From Pinirhizobacter sp036499745 (lineage in GTDB: Bacteria; Pseudomonadota; Gammaproteobacteria; Xanthomonadales; Rhodanobacteraceae): 64,000 bases of DNA. Each line of letters opens with the position of its first letter. Position 1 is the first letter of the stretch. The position numbers and the translations under genes are program-made. The stretch lies in contig NZ_DASYDG010000010.1 in NCBI RefSeq assembly GCF_036499745.1, forward strand, positions 1-64,000, read 5' to 3'. Below the pieces are notes generated by a model. The model was not told the origin of the DNA. It saw only the letters and a list, made by a program, of their open reading frames with translations, and searched no databases. Below are positions 41,353-50,342 of the stretch, piece by piece.

Positions 41353-42084
41353 TCAGGCCCGCTCGCGCCAGCCACCCATGCGGGCGCGGAGGCGGATCAG
41401 GGCTTGTCCGTGGATCTGGCACACGCGCGACTCGCTTACGCCGAGGATGGCGCCGACCTCCTTGAGGTTCAGCTCCTGCTCGTAATAGAGCGACATGACC
41501 AGTTTTTCGCGTTCGGGTAGGGAGTCGATCGAGTCGGCCAGGGCCTCGCGCATGCCTTCGCGCTCGAAGAGCGCATCCGGACCCTGGGCGTCGGGGTCGG
41601 CCACATCGATGGCCGAGCCTTCGTCACCCTCGGGGGCCGACAGCGACAGCAGGCGGGCGCCCGCGGCATCGGCGAGGATCTGGTTGTATTCGAGCGCATC
41701 GATGCCAAGACGCTTCATCACTTCCGCGTCGTCGGCGTCGGCGCCGGTCTCGTTCTCGATCTGTCGCGTCACCTCCGCTACTTCACGTACCTTGCGATGG
41801 ACCGAGCGGGGCGTCCAGTCCGTCTTGCGCAGCTCATCGAGCATGGCGCCACGGATGCGGATGCCCGCGTATGTCTCAAAACTGGCCGCGCGCGTCGGCG
41901 AAAAATTCCTCGCCGCCTCGAGCAGGCCGATCATGCCGGCCTGGATCAGGTCGCCCACGTCCACACTCGCCGGCAGGCGCCCCATCAAGTGGTAGGCGAT
42001 CCTGCGGACCAGCGGCGCGTGGATACGCACCAGCTCATCCGCCGGGATACGCGAAACCTCCAGGTATTCGGTGGCGACGCTCAT
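41353..42084 (-). CDS. fliA: Flagellar sigma factor FliA (sigma-28)
   Basis: Sigma factor for late flagellar genes, 243 aa from the ATG at 42084 that overlaps the flhG stop as ATGA. Region 2 is HAPLVRRIAYHLMGRLP... and IRIRGAMLDELRKTDW; region 4 ends in YYEQELNLKEVGAILGVSESRVCQIHGQALIRL (split by family variation). Two excellent binding sites for it lie near 27.3 kb, upstream of chemotaxis cluster 1 and of the FliK2/FlhX pair. No FlgM is in the window. Confidence 0.95.
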   Translation of the reverse strand: MSVATEYLEVSRIPADELVRIHAPLVRRIAYHLMGRLPASVDVGDLIQAGMIGLLEAARNFSPTRAASFETYAGIRIRGAMLDELRKTDWTPRSVHRKVREVAEVTRQIENETGADADDAEVMKRLGIDALEYNQILADAAGARLLSLSAPEGDEGSAIDVADPDAQGPDALFEREGMREALADSIDSLPEREKLVMSLYYEQELNLKEVGAILGVSESRVCQIHGQALIRLRARMGGWRERA

Positions 42085-43007
42085 GACGGCAACCCTCCCA
42101 TCGGACGGGGGCGCTCGCTGAAAAAGCCGATGCGACCCTGGGCGCGACGCTCGGGTTCGCCCCATGTATCGACCGCACGTGCCAGATTCTTGAATCCGAG
42201 CGCCGAACGGCTGCTTGGCCATGCTTCGACGACCGCCGCCTGGCGACGGATCGCCTGGCGCAGGTATTCGTCGTGGGGGACCATCCCCATGAAGTCCAGG
42301 GACACGTCCAGGAAGCGTCCGGTCACCCGGGAAAGCTTCTCGAACAACTGTTTACCTTCCTGTGCATGACGGACCATGTTGGCCACGATGCGGAAACGGG
42401 GGACGTCGAATTCGCGCGAGAGCACCTTGATCAGGGCATAGGCGTCGGTGAGCGAGGTCGGCTCGTCGCAGACCACCACCACCACGTCGTCGGCGGCGGC
42501 GGCGAACATCGACACGCTGTCGGACAGGCCCGCGGCGGTATCGACGATGAGAAATTCAGGGCGGACGGTGAGCTCGTCGAAGGCGCGGATCACCGCGGCG
42601 TGCTCGACATTGGGCAGTTGCGCCATGCGCCGGGTGCCGGAGGTGGCCGGGATCACCTTCAGGCCGTGGCGTGAATCGGTGATCAGTTCCTCCAGCCGGG
42701 CGCTGCCTTCGAGCAGGTGGCCCAGGTGGCGCGTGGGCTGCAGGCCCAGCAGTACGTCGACGTTGGCCATGCCAAGGTCGGCATCCAGCAACAAGGTGTC
42801 GCGGCCACCCATGGCCAGGGCCATGGCGAGGTTCACCGCCGTGGTGGTCTTGCCGACACCGCCCTTGCCGCCGGCCACCGCGATGGTGCGGCAGGGCTGG
42901 CGGTCGCCGATAAAGGCCAGTCCCGCGGCCTGGTGGGCGGCGACGGCGAGGTCGTTGCTGCTGGGCGGCGAAGACATCTGCAGGTAACTTCCGATTGCGA
43001 GGTTCAT
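42081..43007 (-). CDS. flhG: Flagellar number regulator FlhG (FleN), MinD-like ATPase
   Basis: MinD/ParA-type ATPase of 308 aa from the ATG at 43007. The Walker A is VAGGKGGVGKTTTAVNLA and further blocks are LLLDADLGMANVDVLLGL and LIVDTAAGLSDSVSMF. About 35 residues precede the P-loop; they include the DQAxxLR-like activation segment region (VAAHQAAGLAFIGDR). It limits flagellar number by antagonising FleQ and FlhF. It lies between flhF and fliA, the usual order in polar flagellates. Confidence 0.93.
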   Translation of the reverse strand: MNLAIGSYLQMSSPPSSNDLAVAAHQAAGLAFIGDRQPCRTIAVAGGKGGVGKTTTAVNLAMALAMGGRDTLLLDADLGMANVDVLLGLQPTRHLGHLLEGSARLEELITDSRHGLKVIPATSGTRRMAQLPNVEHAAVIRAFDELTVRPEFLIVDTAAGLSDSVSMFAAAADDVVVVVCDEPTSLTDAYALIKVLSREFDVPRFRIVANMVRHAQEGKQLFEKLSRVTGRFLDVSLDFMGMVPHDEYLRQAIRRQAAVVEAWPSSRSALGFKNLARAVDTWGEPERRAQGRIGFFSERPRPMGGLPS

Positions 43008-43021
43008 GGGGATTCCGTTGC

Positions 43022-44341
43022 TCACGCCAGGGCGGGTTGGGCGACGCCGAAGCGGTCGGCAAGCAGGACATCGTCGGGTTCCGCCTGGCCGGTCTTGACC
43101 AGTTGGGCCGCGCGGAGGACGAGCTTTCGCGCATCCGCCGTGGCGATGTCTTCGGGTACACGCTGACCGTCCGTGGTGTAGTCCAGGGGCAGCCCGCTGC
43201 GAATCAATGCAGAAAGCGCGCCACCGAGCAGGGGGGACTCGTCGAGCTTGGTCAGGATCACCGCCTGGGGCTTCAACGGCTGGTAGGCGCGTACCGCATG
43301 TTCCATGGCCTGGGCCTGGGCATTGGCCGCCAGTACCAGGCAAACGCGCACATCGGACGCCGCCCTCAGCGTCTCGAACTGGCTTTGCAGGCGCGGATCG
43401 GTGCCGGCAAGGCCGGCGGTGTCCACCAGCACGGTGTGGTGGCCTCGCAACTGGCCGAGCACCGTGCGCAGGCTTGCCGCGTCGTGGGCGGCGTGCACCC
43501 GCACGCCAAGCAGGCGGCCGTAGTGCTCCATCTGGGCCGCGGCGCCGATGCGGTACTGGTCTGTGGTGATCAGGGTGACGTTATTCGCGCCATGGCGAAG
43601 CACCGCGCGGGCGGCAAGCTTGGCAATAGTGGTGGTTTTGCCAACACCCGTGGGGCCGACCAGGGCGACGATGCCGCCGAGCTGGTCGATCTCGCGGCCA
43701 CTGACGGTAATGTGCCGGGACAGCAGCCCCAGCGGCAGGTACCGCGACTGTTCAACCGTCATCTTGGCGGGTAGTTCCGCCGTGAGCATGCGCGCCACGT
43801 CTGAATCCAGGCCCATGCGGGTGAGCTCGCGCAGCACGCGGGCCTGCAGGGGCTGCTCGCGGTCGAGCTGGTTCCAGCCCAGGCTGGACAGCTGGATCTG
43901 CAGCATTTCCTTCAGCTGGTTCAGTTCTTCGCGCATGCCGTTGACGGCGATGTCCTGACCCGGCACCCGGGTAGCGGCGCGGACGGCGTCGGCGACGGAA
44001 GCGGCCAGGGCCGCGGTGCCGTAGCGGGTCGCCCCGGAGCGCGGGGTGGTGGGCGCAAGGTGACGCTCAGCGGCGGGTTCGGCCTCGGCCTGGCCCCTGG
44101 GGGCCGCTTTCGGGGCGACGATCGGCGGCAGCTCGGCCCGGGGCGAGGGAGCCGGCTCGCGCTCGGCGCTGTGTCCCGCAGCCTCGCGCACCAGCGCCTC
44201 GTCGTAGTCGAGCGCGGCGATGATCTCGATGCCCTCGGCGATGCGGCGGGAGGACAGGATCACCGAATCGGGACCTTGTTCCTCACGCACTTCCCGCATG
44301 GCCTGGCGCATGTCGGCGGCAACGAATCGTTTGATCTTCAT
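43022..44341 (-). CDS. flhF: Flagellar placement GTPase FlhF
   Basis: SRP-type GTPase of 439 aa that marks the pole for flagellum assembly. An N-terminal B domain (KIKRFVAADMRQAMREVREEQGPDSVILSSRRI, split here by variation) is followed by an Ala/Pro-rich spacer. The NG domain has VALVGPTGVGKTTTIAKLA, TTDQYRIGAAAQMEHYG, VDTAGLAGTDPRLQ and ILTKLDESPLLGGA. It is 15 bases upstream of flhG and about 125 bases downstream of flhA. Confidence 0.94.
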   Translation of the reverse strand: MKIKRFVAADMRQAMREVREEQGPDSVILSSRRIAEGIEIIAALDYDEALVREAAGHSAEREPAPSPRAELPPIVAPKAAPRGQAEAEPAAERHLAPTTPRSGATRYGTAALAASVADAVRAATRVPGQDIAVNGMREELNQLKEMLQIQLSSLGWNQLDREQPLQARVLRELTRMGLDSDVARMLTAELPAKMTVEQSRYLPLGLLSRHITVSGREIDQLGGIVALVGPTGVGKTTTIAKLAARAVLRHGANNVTLITTDQYRIGAAAQMEHYGRLLGVRVHAAHDAASLRTVLGQLRGHHTVLVDTAGLAGTDPRLQSQFETLRAASDVRVCLVLAANAQAQAMEHAVRAYQPLKPQAVILTKLDESPLLGGALSALIRSGLPLDYTTDGQRVPEDIATADARKLVLRAAQLVKTGQAEPDDVLLADRFGVAQPALA

Positions 44342-44465
44342 GGCGTGGATCCGGAATGCGTGGCGGGGGTCAAGGCGTTGGCGTTAATGGCGGCAACGGC
44401 GGCGTTCCGTCGCATCTCGTGGGTTTTCCGTCGTGTGCCGTTCATTGCTCGCCCTACCCCTTCTC

Positions 44466-46562
44466 TTAGCGTCCCAGTGCCGTGACCAGCCGCACGCGGC
44501 GGTTGTCCGGCACCTCGTTGTAGGCAAGTACGTGCAGGTTCTGTGCCACGTGGCGAGTGAAGCGGGCGAGCCACGGCCGCAGGTTCGGGGCGACCAGCAA
44601 AACCGCAGGTTCACCCGCGATTTCCTGCCGCCGGGCGGCCTCGGCGACGCTCTGCTGGAGGCGCTCGGCCAGGCCAGGCTCTACCGCCGCGCCAGCCACG
44701 CCACCACCTTGCAGTGAGCCCAGGAGGATCTGTTCCAGGTCCGGCGCCAGGGTAATGACGGGGATCTCCGACCCCATGCCGGCGATCTCCTGGACGATCT
44801 GCCTCCCCAGGGCTACGCGGACGGCGGACGAAAGCACGCCGGGATCCTGACTCTGGCCGGCGTGTTCCGCCAAGGATTCGACGATGCCGCGCATGTTGCG
44901 CACCGGCACGCGCTCGGCAAGAAGGTTCTGCAGCACCTTCACAACCACGCCCAGCGACAGGCGCTTGGGCACGAGGTCCTCCACCAGCTTCGGCGCTGTG
45001 GCCGCCAGGCGGTCGAGCATCTGCTGCACGTCCTGGTGACCCAGGAGCTCATGGGCATGACCGCCCAGGATGTGCGAAAGATGGGTGGCGATCACGGTGG
45101 CCGGATCCACCACCGTGTAGCCCAGCGACTGCGCATGTTCGCGCAGGCCCGGCTCGATCCACACCGCCGGCAGGCCGAAGGCAGGATCGGTGGTGGCGAT
45201 ACCGTTCAACGCGCCGTGCACGCGGCCCGGGTCGATCGCCAGCATCCGTTCGTTGTGGATCTCCGCCTCGCCCATCGGTACGCCCATCAGGCTGATCCGA
45301 TACGAATGCGGGCCCAGGTCCAGGTTGTCGCGAATGTGCACCGCCGGCACCAGGAAACCCAGTTCCTGCGAGAGCTTGCGACGGACCGACTTGATCCGGC
45401 CCATCAGCTCGCCGCCCTGGTTCTTGTCCACCAGCGGAATCAGGCGATAACCCACCTCAAGGCCGATGGTGTCGACGCTTGCCACGTCTTCCCACGACAG
45501 CTCCAGCTTCTCGCCGGACACCGGCGCCTCGGGCGGAGCCTCCAGGGCGCGCCGGGTGGCCGCGGCCACCTCCTGGCGGCGCTTGTTCAAGGCCCAGGCA
45601 CCGGCGCCACAGACTGCGCCGAGCATCAGGAAGGCAATATTCGGCATGCCGGGGATCAGCCCCATCACCGCCAGCACCACACCGGCCACCGCCAGCGCCC
45701 TGGGTTGGCCGAACAACTGGCCCACCACGTGCCGGCCCATGTCCTGCGACTTCGACACACGGGTAACGATCACCGCGGCGGCGATGGAAAGCATCAGGCC
45801 GGGCACCTGGGCGACCAGGCCATCGCCGATGGTCAGCAGCGTGTAATTGCGCGCCGCCTCACTGGCGGAAAGGCCATGCTGCAACATGCCGACGAAGAAG
45901 CCGCCAACGATGTTGATGATCAGGATAAGAATGCCGGCGGTGGCATCGCCGCGCACGAACTTCGAGGCGCCGTCCATCGAACCGTAGAAATCCGCTTCCT
46001 CGCGTACTTCCTGGCGACGCTCGCGGGCCTGTTCCTGGGTGAGAAGGCCGGCATTCAGATCGGCGTCGATGGCCATCTGCTTGCCGGGCATGGCATCGAG
46101 GGTGAAGCGCGCAGTCACTTCCGACACGCGCGTGGCGCCCTTGGTGACCACCACGAAGTTGATGATGGTGAGGATGCAGAACACCACCAGGCCCACGGCG
46201 AAATTACCGCCGATGACGAATTCGCCGAAGGCCTCGATCACCTTGCCCGCCGCGCCCGGGCCCATGTGGCCGTGCAGCAGCACCACGCGGGTCGACGCGA
46301 TATTAAGCGCCAGGCGCAGCAGGGTGGCACCCAGCACCACGGTCGGGAAGGCTGCGAATTCCAGCGGCCGCATCACGTACACCACCGCCAGCAGGATCAC
46401 CAGCGACAGCGCAATGTTGAAGGTGAAGAGCAGGTCCAGCATGAACGGCGGCAACGGCAGCATCAGCATCGCCAGCACCAGCAGCAAGGCAATCGGTGCA
46501 CCGATGCCGCGGCGGGCCATCTGGCCGAACACGGCGAAACCTGAAGTGGACGGGGAGGCCAT
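44466..46562 (-). CDS. flhA: Flagellar export gate protein FlhA
   Basis: Largest membrane component of the flagellar type III export gate, 698 aa. Eight N-terminal membrane helices occupy about residues 18-310. The family (FHIPEP) signature RFTLDAMPGKQMAIDADLNAG lies in the long cytoplasmic loop. The C-terminal 340 residues form the nonameric ring that docks chaperone-cargo complexes. It starts 3 bases after the flhB stop and ends in RLVTALGR. Confidence 0.96.
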   Translation of the reverse strand: MASPSTSGFAVFGQMARRGIGAPIALLLVLAMLMLPLPPFMLDLLFTFNIALSLVILLAVVYVMRPLEFAAFPTVVLGATLLRLALNIASTRVVLLHGHMGPGAAGKVIEAFGEFVIGGNFAVGLVVFCILTIINFVVVTKGATRVSEVTARFTLDAMPGKQMAIDADLNAGLLTQEQARERRQEVREEADFYGSMDGASKFVRGDATAGILILIINIVGGFFVGMLQHGLSASEAARNYTLLTIGDGLVAQVPGLMLSIAAAVIVTRVSKSQDMGRHVVGQLFGQPRALAVAGVVLAVMGLIPGMPNIAFLMLGAVCGAGAWALNKRRQEVAAATRRALEAPPEAPVSGEKLELSWEDVASVDTIGLEVGYRLIPLVDKNQGGELMGRIKSVRRKLSQELGFLVPAVHIRDNLDLGPHSYRISLMGVPMGEAEIHNERMLAIDPGRVHGALNGIATTDPAFGLPAVWIEPGLREHAQSLGYTVVDPATVIATHLSHILGGHAHELLGHQDVQQMLDRLAATAPKLVEDLVPKRLSLGVVVKVLQNLLAERVPVRNMRGIVESLAEHAGQSQDPGVLSSAVRVALGRQIVQEIAGMGSEIPVITLAPDLEQILLGSLQGGGVAGAAVEPGLAERLQQSVAEAARRQEIAGEPAVLLVAPNLRPWLARFTRHVAQNLHVLAYNEVPDNRRVRLVTALGR

Positions 46563-46565
46563 GGC

Positions 46566-47711
46566 TTAGTTCTCGTCGTTCATGCGGTAACGGCCCAGCA
46601 GGTCGGGATCGACGTCCGGGTTCGGTTTGTCAGGCATTACGTCGCCCTGGGCGAGCGCGGTCTTCAGGCGATACACGTAGGCCAGGATCTGCGCCACCGC
46701 CACGAATAGCTGCGAGGGGATCTCATGGCCGACTTCGGTGGTGTTGTAGAGCGCGCGCGCCAGCGGGGCGGCTTCCACCAGCGGGATCTTGTGCGCGCCG
46801 GCCACCGAGCGAATCTGCATGGCGATCACATCCATGCCCTTGGCCACTACCTTCGGCGCGCGCATGGCATCCTGGTAGGACAGCGCCACGGCGAAGTGGC
46901 TCGGATTGACCACGACGACGTCAGCTTTGGGGATGTCCTGCATCATGCGGCGGCGGGACATCTGTATCTGCATGCTGCGGACGCGTCCCTTCATCTCAGG
47001 ATTGCCGTCGCTTTCCTTGTGCTCGTCCTTGAGCTGCTGCTTGGTCATGCGCATTTTTTTCGCGAAAGAGAATTTCTGCCACGGCGCGTCCAGCAGGCCG
47101 AGAAAACCCAGCACGCAGGCGAAGTACATGCAGGCCTGGCCGATGGTGCCCAGCGAGCGGTGGATGCCGGCAACGACGTCGCCTGCGCCGGTGCCCAGCA
47201 TGTCGGCACGGCTTTTCATCATGTACCAGACCAGCACGCCGCCGATCAGGATCAGCTTGAGCAACGACTTGCCCAGCTCGACGAAACCGTTGGTGGAGAA
47301 AATGCGGCCGAAGCCTGAGATCGGGTTCAACCGGTCGAACTTCGGTATCAGCGCCTGGCCGGAAAAATTAAGGCCGCCAAGCAACGCCGGGGCGGCGAAG
47401 GCGGCAACGATCGTCACCACGAACATCGGCCCGAGCATGCGCAAGGCCTCGAGCGCCGCGGTGGACATCACATGGGAAATGCCGTTGGCGGCGAAGAGGT
47501 CCTCGCGGTTGTAGTGCACGCCCAGCATCATGATGTTGCGTGCATGCACGGCCAGTTCGTCCCGCGTGGCAAGCACGCTGGACACGCCGGCCAGCACCAC
47601 CACGCCAGTGGAGAGTTCCCGCGAGCGCGGCAGCTCGCCTTTCTCGCGGGCTTCGCGAAGGCGCTTTTCACTGGCTTCTTCGGTGCGGTCCTGGTCGCTC
47701 TCCTCGCTCAT
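46566..47711 (-). CDS. flhB: Flagellar export switch protein FlhB (NPSH variant)
   Basis: Export-gate switch protein of 381 aa, started at 47711 where ATGA overlaps the fliR stop. It has four membrane helices (about 35-210) and a cytoplasmic domain. The autocleavage site reads NPSH (VVVVNPSHFAVALSYQ) where nearly all family members have NPTH. The cleavage bond (Asn-Pro) and His remain, so cleavage is expected to occur. The domain after it corresponds to the free-standing FlhB-like gene at 28777-29040. Confidence 0.94.
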   Translation of the reverse strand: MSEESDQDRTEEASEKRLREAREKGELPRSRELSTGVVVLAGVSSVLATRDELAVHARNIMMLGVHYNREDLFAANGISHVMSTAALEALRMLGPMFVVTIVAAFAAPALLGGLNFSGQALIPKFDRLNPISGFGRIFSTNGFVELGKSLLKLILIGGVLVWYMMKSRADMLGTGAGDVVAGIHRSLGTIGQACMYFACVLGFLGLLDAPWQKFSFAKKMRMTKQQLKDEHKESDGNPEMKGRVRSMQIQMSRRRMMQDIPKADVVVVNPSHFAVALSYQDAMRAPKVVAKGMDVIAMQIRSVAGAHKIPLVEAAPLARALYNTTEVGHEIPSQLFVAVAQILAYVYRLKTALAQGDVMPDKPNPDVDPDLLGRYRMNDEN

Positions 47712-48484
47712 GGCGAACCTCCGCCAATGAGGCCGCGCATGGTTGCCCATCCGTCGGCAGAGAGCGAATCGAAGGCACCGGGGAGCTGGCGCAGGGCCAG
47801 CCAGATGGCAACCAGGCCAAGGCTCACCGTGATCGGGAAGCCCACGGCGAACAGGTTCATCGATGGCGCCGAGCGGCTGATGGCGCCGAATCCCAGGTTC
47901 ACCACCAGCAAGGCGGTAAGCGCCGGCAGGGCTACGCGCAGGGCACCGGAGAACAGGTGTCCCGTCCACATAAGCACGCCCCAGATTTCATCGGTGCCCA
48001 CGCCCGCGCCGCCGATGGGCGTGGTCTGGAAACTATCGGCGAGCAGGCCGATCAGCTGCAGGTGGCCATCCATTGCCAGGAACAGCAAGGTGATCATGCC
48101 GGTGTAGAACTGGCTCACCACCGTCGAGCTGCCGCCGCCAAGCGGGTTCACCGTCTCGGCGTAGGAAAGGCTCATCGAGGTGGAAATCAGCTGCGCGCCG
48201 AAGGCCACCGCCTCGAAGACAATTCTCAGTACGAAGCCGATCAGCGCGCCCAGCAGCATCTGCTGCGCCAGCACACCGATGCCCTGCCCTGACATCGGCT
48301 CCAGGCCCATCGGTGCCATCGGCGCGATCACCACCACCAGCGCCAGGGCGATGCCGACGCGGATATTCACCGGGATCGTGGTGGCACCGAGTACGGGAGC
48401 CACCAGGAACAGCCCGCCCACGCGCGAGAGGGCCCAGGCGAAGGCGGCGATCCATGCGGTGATCTGGGCGGCCTGGACGGGCAT
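47708..48484 (-). CDS. fliR: Flagellar export gate protein FliR
   Basis: Membrane core of the export gate, 258 aa from the ATG at 48484, with about six hydrophobic helices. Family blocks are ALSRVGGLFLVAPVLGATTIPVNIRVG and VFEAVAFGAQLISTSMSLSYAETVNP (each broken by variation). With FliP and FliQ it builds the helical gate complex. It lies 2 bases after fliQ and overlaps flhB. Confidence 0.94.
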   Translation of the reverse strand: MPVQAAQITAWIAAFAWALSRVGGLFLVAPVLGATTIPVNIRVGIALALVVVIAPMAPMGLEPMSGQGIGVLAQQMLLGALIGFVLRIVFEAVAFGAQLISTSMSLSYAETVNPLGGGSSTVVSQFYTGMITLLFLAMDGHLQLIGLLADSFQTTPIGGAGVGTDEIWGVLMWTGHLFSGALRVALPALTALLVVNLGFGAISRSAPSMNLFAVGFPITVSLGLVAIWLALRQLPGAFDSLSADGWATMRGLIGGGSP

Positions 48485-48486
48485 GG

Positions 48487-48756
48487 TCAGCGCACCGTGG
48501 CCGGGAGGTTTTCGATCAGCTGCCGGGTGAACTGCACCAGCGTGCGCAGCATCCAGGGGCCGGTAACCACCAGCACCAGGGACATGGCGATCAGCTTGGG
48601 GATGAAGCTCAGGGTCTGTTCGTTGATCTGCGTGGCCGCCTGCACCATGCCGATGATCAGGCCCACCGCCAACGCGGTGAGCAGCAACGGGGCACCGATC
48701 AGCATGGCGATGTACAGCGCCTGCTGGCCGAAATTGATCACGCTTTCCGGCGTCAT
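48487..48756 (-). CDS. fliQ: Flagellar export gate protein FliQ
   Basis: Small gate subunit of 89 aa with two membrane hairpin helices (FGQQALYIAMLIGAPLLLTALAVGLII, broken by variation, and LIAMSLVLVVTGPWML). The start at 48756 overlaps the fliP stop by ATGA and has GGGAGC upstream. QAATQINEQTLSFIPK is the family signature. Confidence 0.94.
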   Translation of the reverse strand: MTPESVINFGQQALYIAMLIGAPLLLTALAVGLIIGMVQAATQINEQTLSFIPKLIAMSLVLVVTGPWMLRTLVQFTRQLIENLPATVR

Positions 48757-49499
48757 GTGTAGAAGCTCCCGGCAAGCGTGCCCAGCAGCAATGTCCACCC
48801 ATCGACCAGCACGAACAGCATGATCTTGAAGGGCAGCGAGATGATCATCGGCGAGACCATCATCATGCCCATCGACATCAGCACCGAGGCCACTACCAGG
48901 TCGATGATCAGGAACGGGATGAACAGCAGGAAGCCCATCTGGAAAGCGGTCTTGAGCTCACTGGTGACGAACGCAGGCAGCGCCACGCGGTAAGGCACGG
49001 CCTCCTTGCTGGCGTAGGGCGTATCGCCGGCCAGGCGGGTGAAGAGCTGAAGGTCCGGCTCGCGGGTCTGGTCCAGCATGAAGCGGTGGAACGGCGCGGC
49101 TGCGGCGGGCAATGCCGCTTCGGCCGTCATCGTGCCATCCATGTACGGCTTCACGCCTTCGGTGTAGGAGTGGTTCAGCACCGGCCCCATCACGAACAAG
49201 GTGAGGAACAGCGACAGGCCCAGGATCACCTGGTTGGGCGGCGTGGTATTGGTGCCCAGCGCCTGGCGCAGGAAGCCCAGCACGATGATGATGCGTGTGA
49301 ACGAGGTCATCATCAGAAGGATCGCCGGCAGCACTGTCAATGCCGTCATCAGCGCAAGCATCTGCAGCGACAGCGTCCAGTTCGAACCGCCGTTGGCGGC
49401 CGGCGCCACGTTCACCAGCGGAATGCCGATGGGGTCGGCGGCGGCCAGGCCCGGCAGCAAGACCAGCAGGCCAAGCAGGATCCAGCGCAGCGTCTTCAT
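48753..49499 (-). CDS. fliP: Flagellar export gate protein FliP
   Basis: Export-gate subunit of 248 aa with a cleavable signal (about 1-20), as is known for FliP, and four membrane helices. Family blocks are LMMTSFTRIIIVLGFLRQALG and FLLFIPFLIIDLVVASVLMSMGMMMV (broken by variation). The ATG at 49499 overlaps the fliO stop by one base; an ATG five codons earlier also exists. It is coupled to fliQ by ATGA. Confidence 0.94.
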   Translation of the reverse strand: MKTLRWILLGLLVLLPGLAAADPIGIPLVNVAPAANGGSNWTLSLQMLALMTALTVLPAILLMMTSFTRIIIVLGFLRQALGTNTTPPNQVILGLSLFLTLFVMGPVLNHSYTEGVKPYMDGTMTAEAALPAAAAPFHRFMLDQTREPDLQLFTRLAGDTPYASKEAVPYRVALPAFVTSELKTAFQMGFLLFIPFLIIDLVVASVLMSMGMMMVSPMIISLPFKIMLFVLVDGWTLLLGTLAGSFYT

Positions 49500-49924
49500 C
49501 AGCGCTTGCCCCACTGGCCCAGGATGTCGCGGAAGCTTGGCGGCAGCGTGGACGCGATGGTGGTGTCCTCCACGATCGGCGTGGCCAGCACATGCAGCGT
49601 GCGCAGGCCCGACGGCGAGGCACCCACCAGCAACTGGGTGCCACCCACTTCCATCAGCATCACTTTTTCCTTCACGCCCACCGGCATCGTCTCGATCACG
49701 CGAATCTTCCGGCCACCGGGACGCACCCGGGCCTGCGCACGGCGGGTAAGCCAGCCGGCGACGAAGATCATGGCCACGATGCCGGCCAGGCTCAGCACCA
49801 CCCGCAGCAACTCCGCACCGGTATTGATCGGGGCGGGAGCGGCCATGGCGGCGGGAGCGGCCCGCAGCATGCCCGGCGCGGCTGCCATCAGCAGGGCGCC
49901 GAAAGAGGCAAACACGGTTTTCAT
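49499..49924 (-). CDS. fliO: Flagellar biosynthesis protein FliO
   Basis: Membrane protein of 141 aa that helps assemble FliP. It has an N-terminal signal-like stretch, one membrane span (about 38-60, VVLSLAGIVAMIFVAGWLTR) and a small C-terminal domain with IRVIETMPVGVKEKVMLMEVG and LLVGASPSGLRTLHVL. It sits between fliN and fliP, overlapping both. Confidence 0.92.
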   Translation of the reverse strand: MKTVFASFGALLMAAAPGMLRAAPAAMAAPAPINTGAELLRVVLSLAGIVAMIFVAGWLTRRAQARVRPGGRKIRVIETMPVGVKEKVMLMEVGGTQLLVGASPSGLRTLHVLATPIVEDTTIASTLPPSFRDILGQWGKR

Positions 49925-50253
49925 CGCAGCTTGCGCACCCGTTCGGCCGGGCTGATCACGTCGGTCAGCCGGATGCCGAACTTCTCGTTGATCACCACCA
50001 CTTCGCCGTGGGCGACCAGGGTGCCGTTGACGAACACGTCCAGCGGTTCGCCGGCGGCGCGGTCCAGTTCCACCACCGAGCCCTGGTTCAGCTGCAGCAG
50101 GTTGCGGATGGAGATCTTGGTGCGGCCCACTTCCATGGCCATGGTCACCGGCACGTCCAGGATGACGTCGAGGCTGACGTCGGAGGAGATGCCGGCCTGG
50201 GCCAGGACTCCGGCGTTCGACTCGTCCGCAAGGGCGGTGGCTTCACTGTTCAT
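49921..50253 (-). CDS. fliN: Flagellar C-ring switch protein FliN
   Basis: C-ring component of 110 aa with a short acidic N-terminus and a SpoA (surface presentation) domain. Signatures are LDVILDVPVTMAMEVGRTKISIRNLLQLNQGSVVELDR (broken by variation), GEPLDVFVNGTLVAHGEVVVINEKFGIRLTD. It makes the base of the C-ring with FliM and FliG and binds FliH. It lies 89 bases after fliM and overlaps fliO by 4 bases. Confidence 0.94.
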   Translation of the reverse strand: MNSEATALADESNAGVLAQAGISSDVSLDVILDVPVTMAMEVGRTKISIRNLLQLNQGSVVELDRAAGEPLDVFVNGTLVAHGEVVVINEKFGIRLTDVISPAERVRKLR

Positions 50254-50342
50254 GTGCGCTTCTTCTCGTGATGGTTCATTGCCGCGCGACGGTTTATCGG
50301 CGGCTCACGAGAGGCAATGCAATGGGTGTGCCAACCCCCCGG

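Noticed and set aside
44342..44465. Sigma-54 or sigma-28 promoter before flhF
   Set aside because: I read both strands of the 124-bp gap and found neither a GG/GC pair at correct spacing nor a GCCGATAA element.
44862..46544. Long plus-strand open frame of 560 codons opposite flhA
   Set aside because: It is the antisense shadow of flhA, rich in His, Arg and Gln from high-GC codons, with no recognisable domain.
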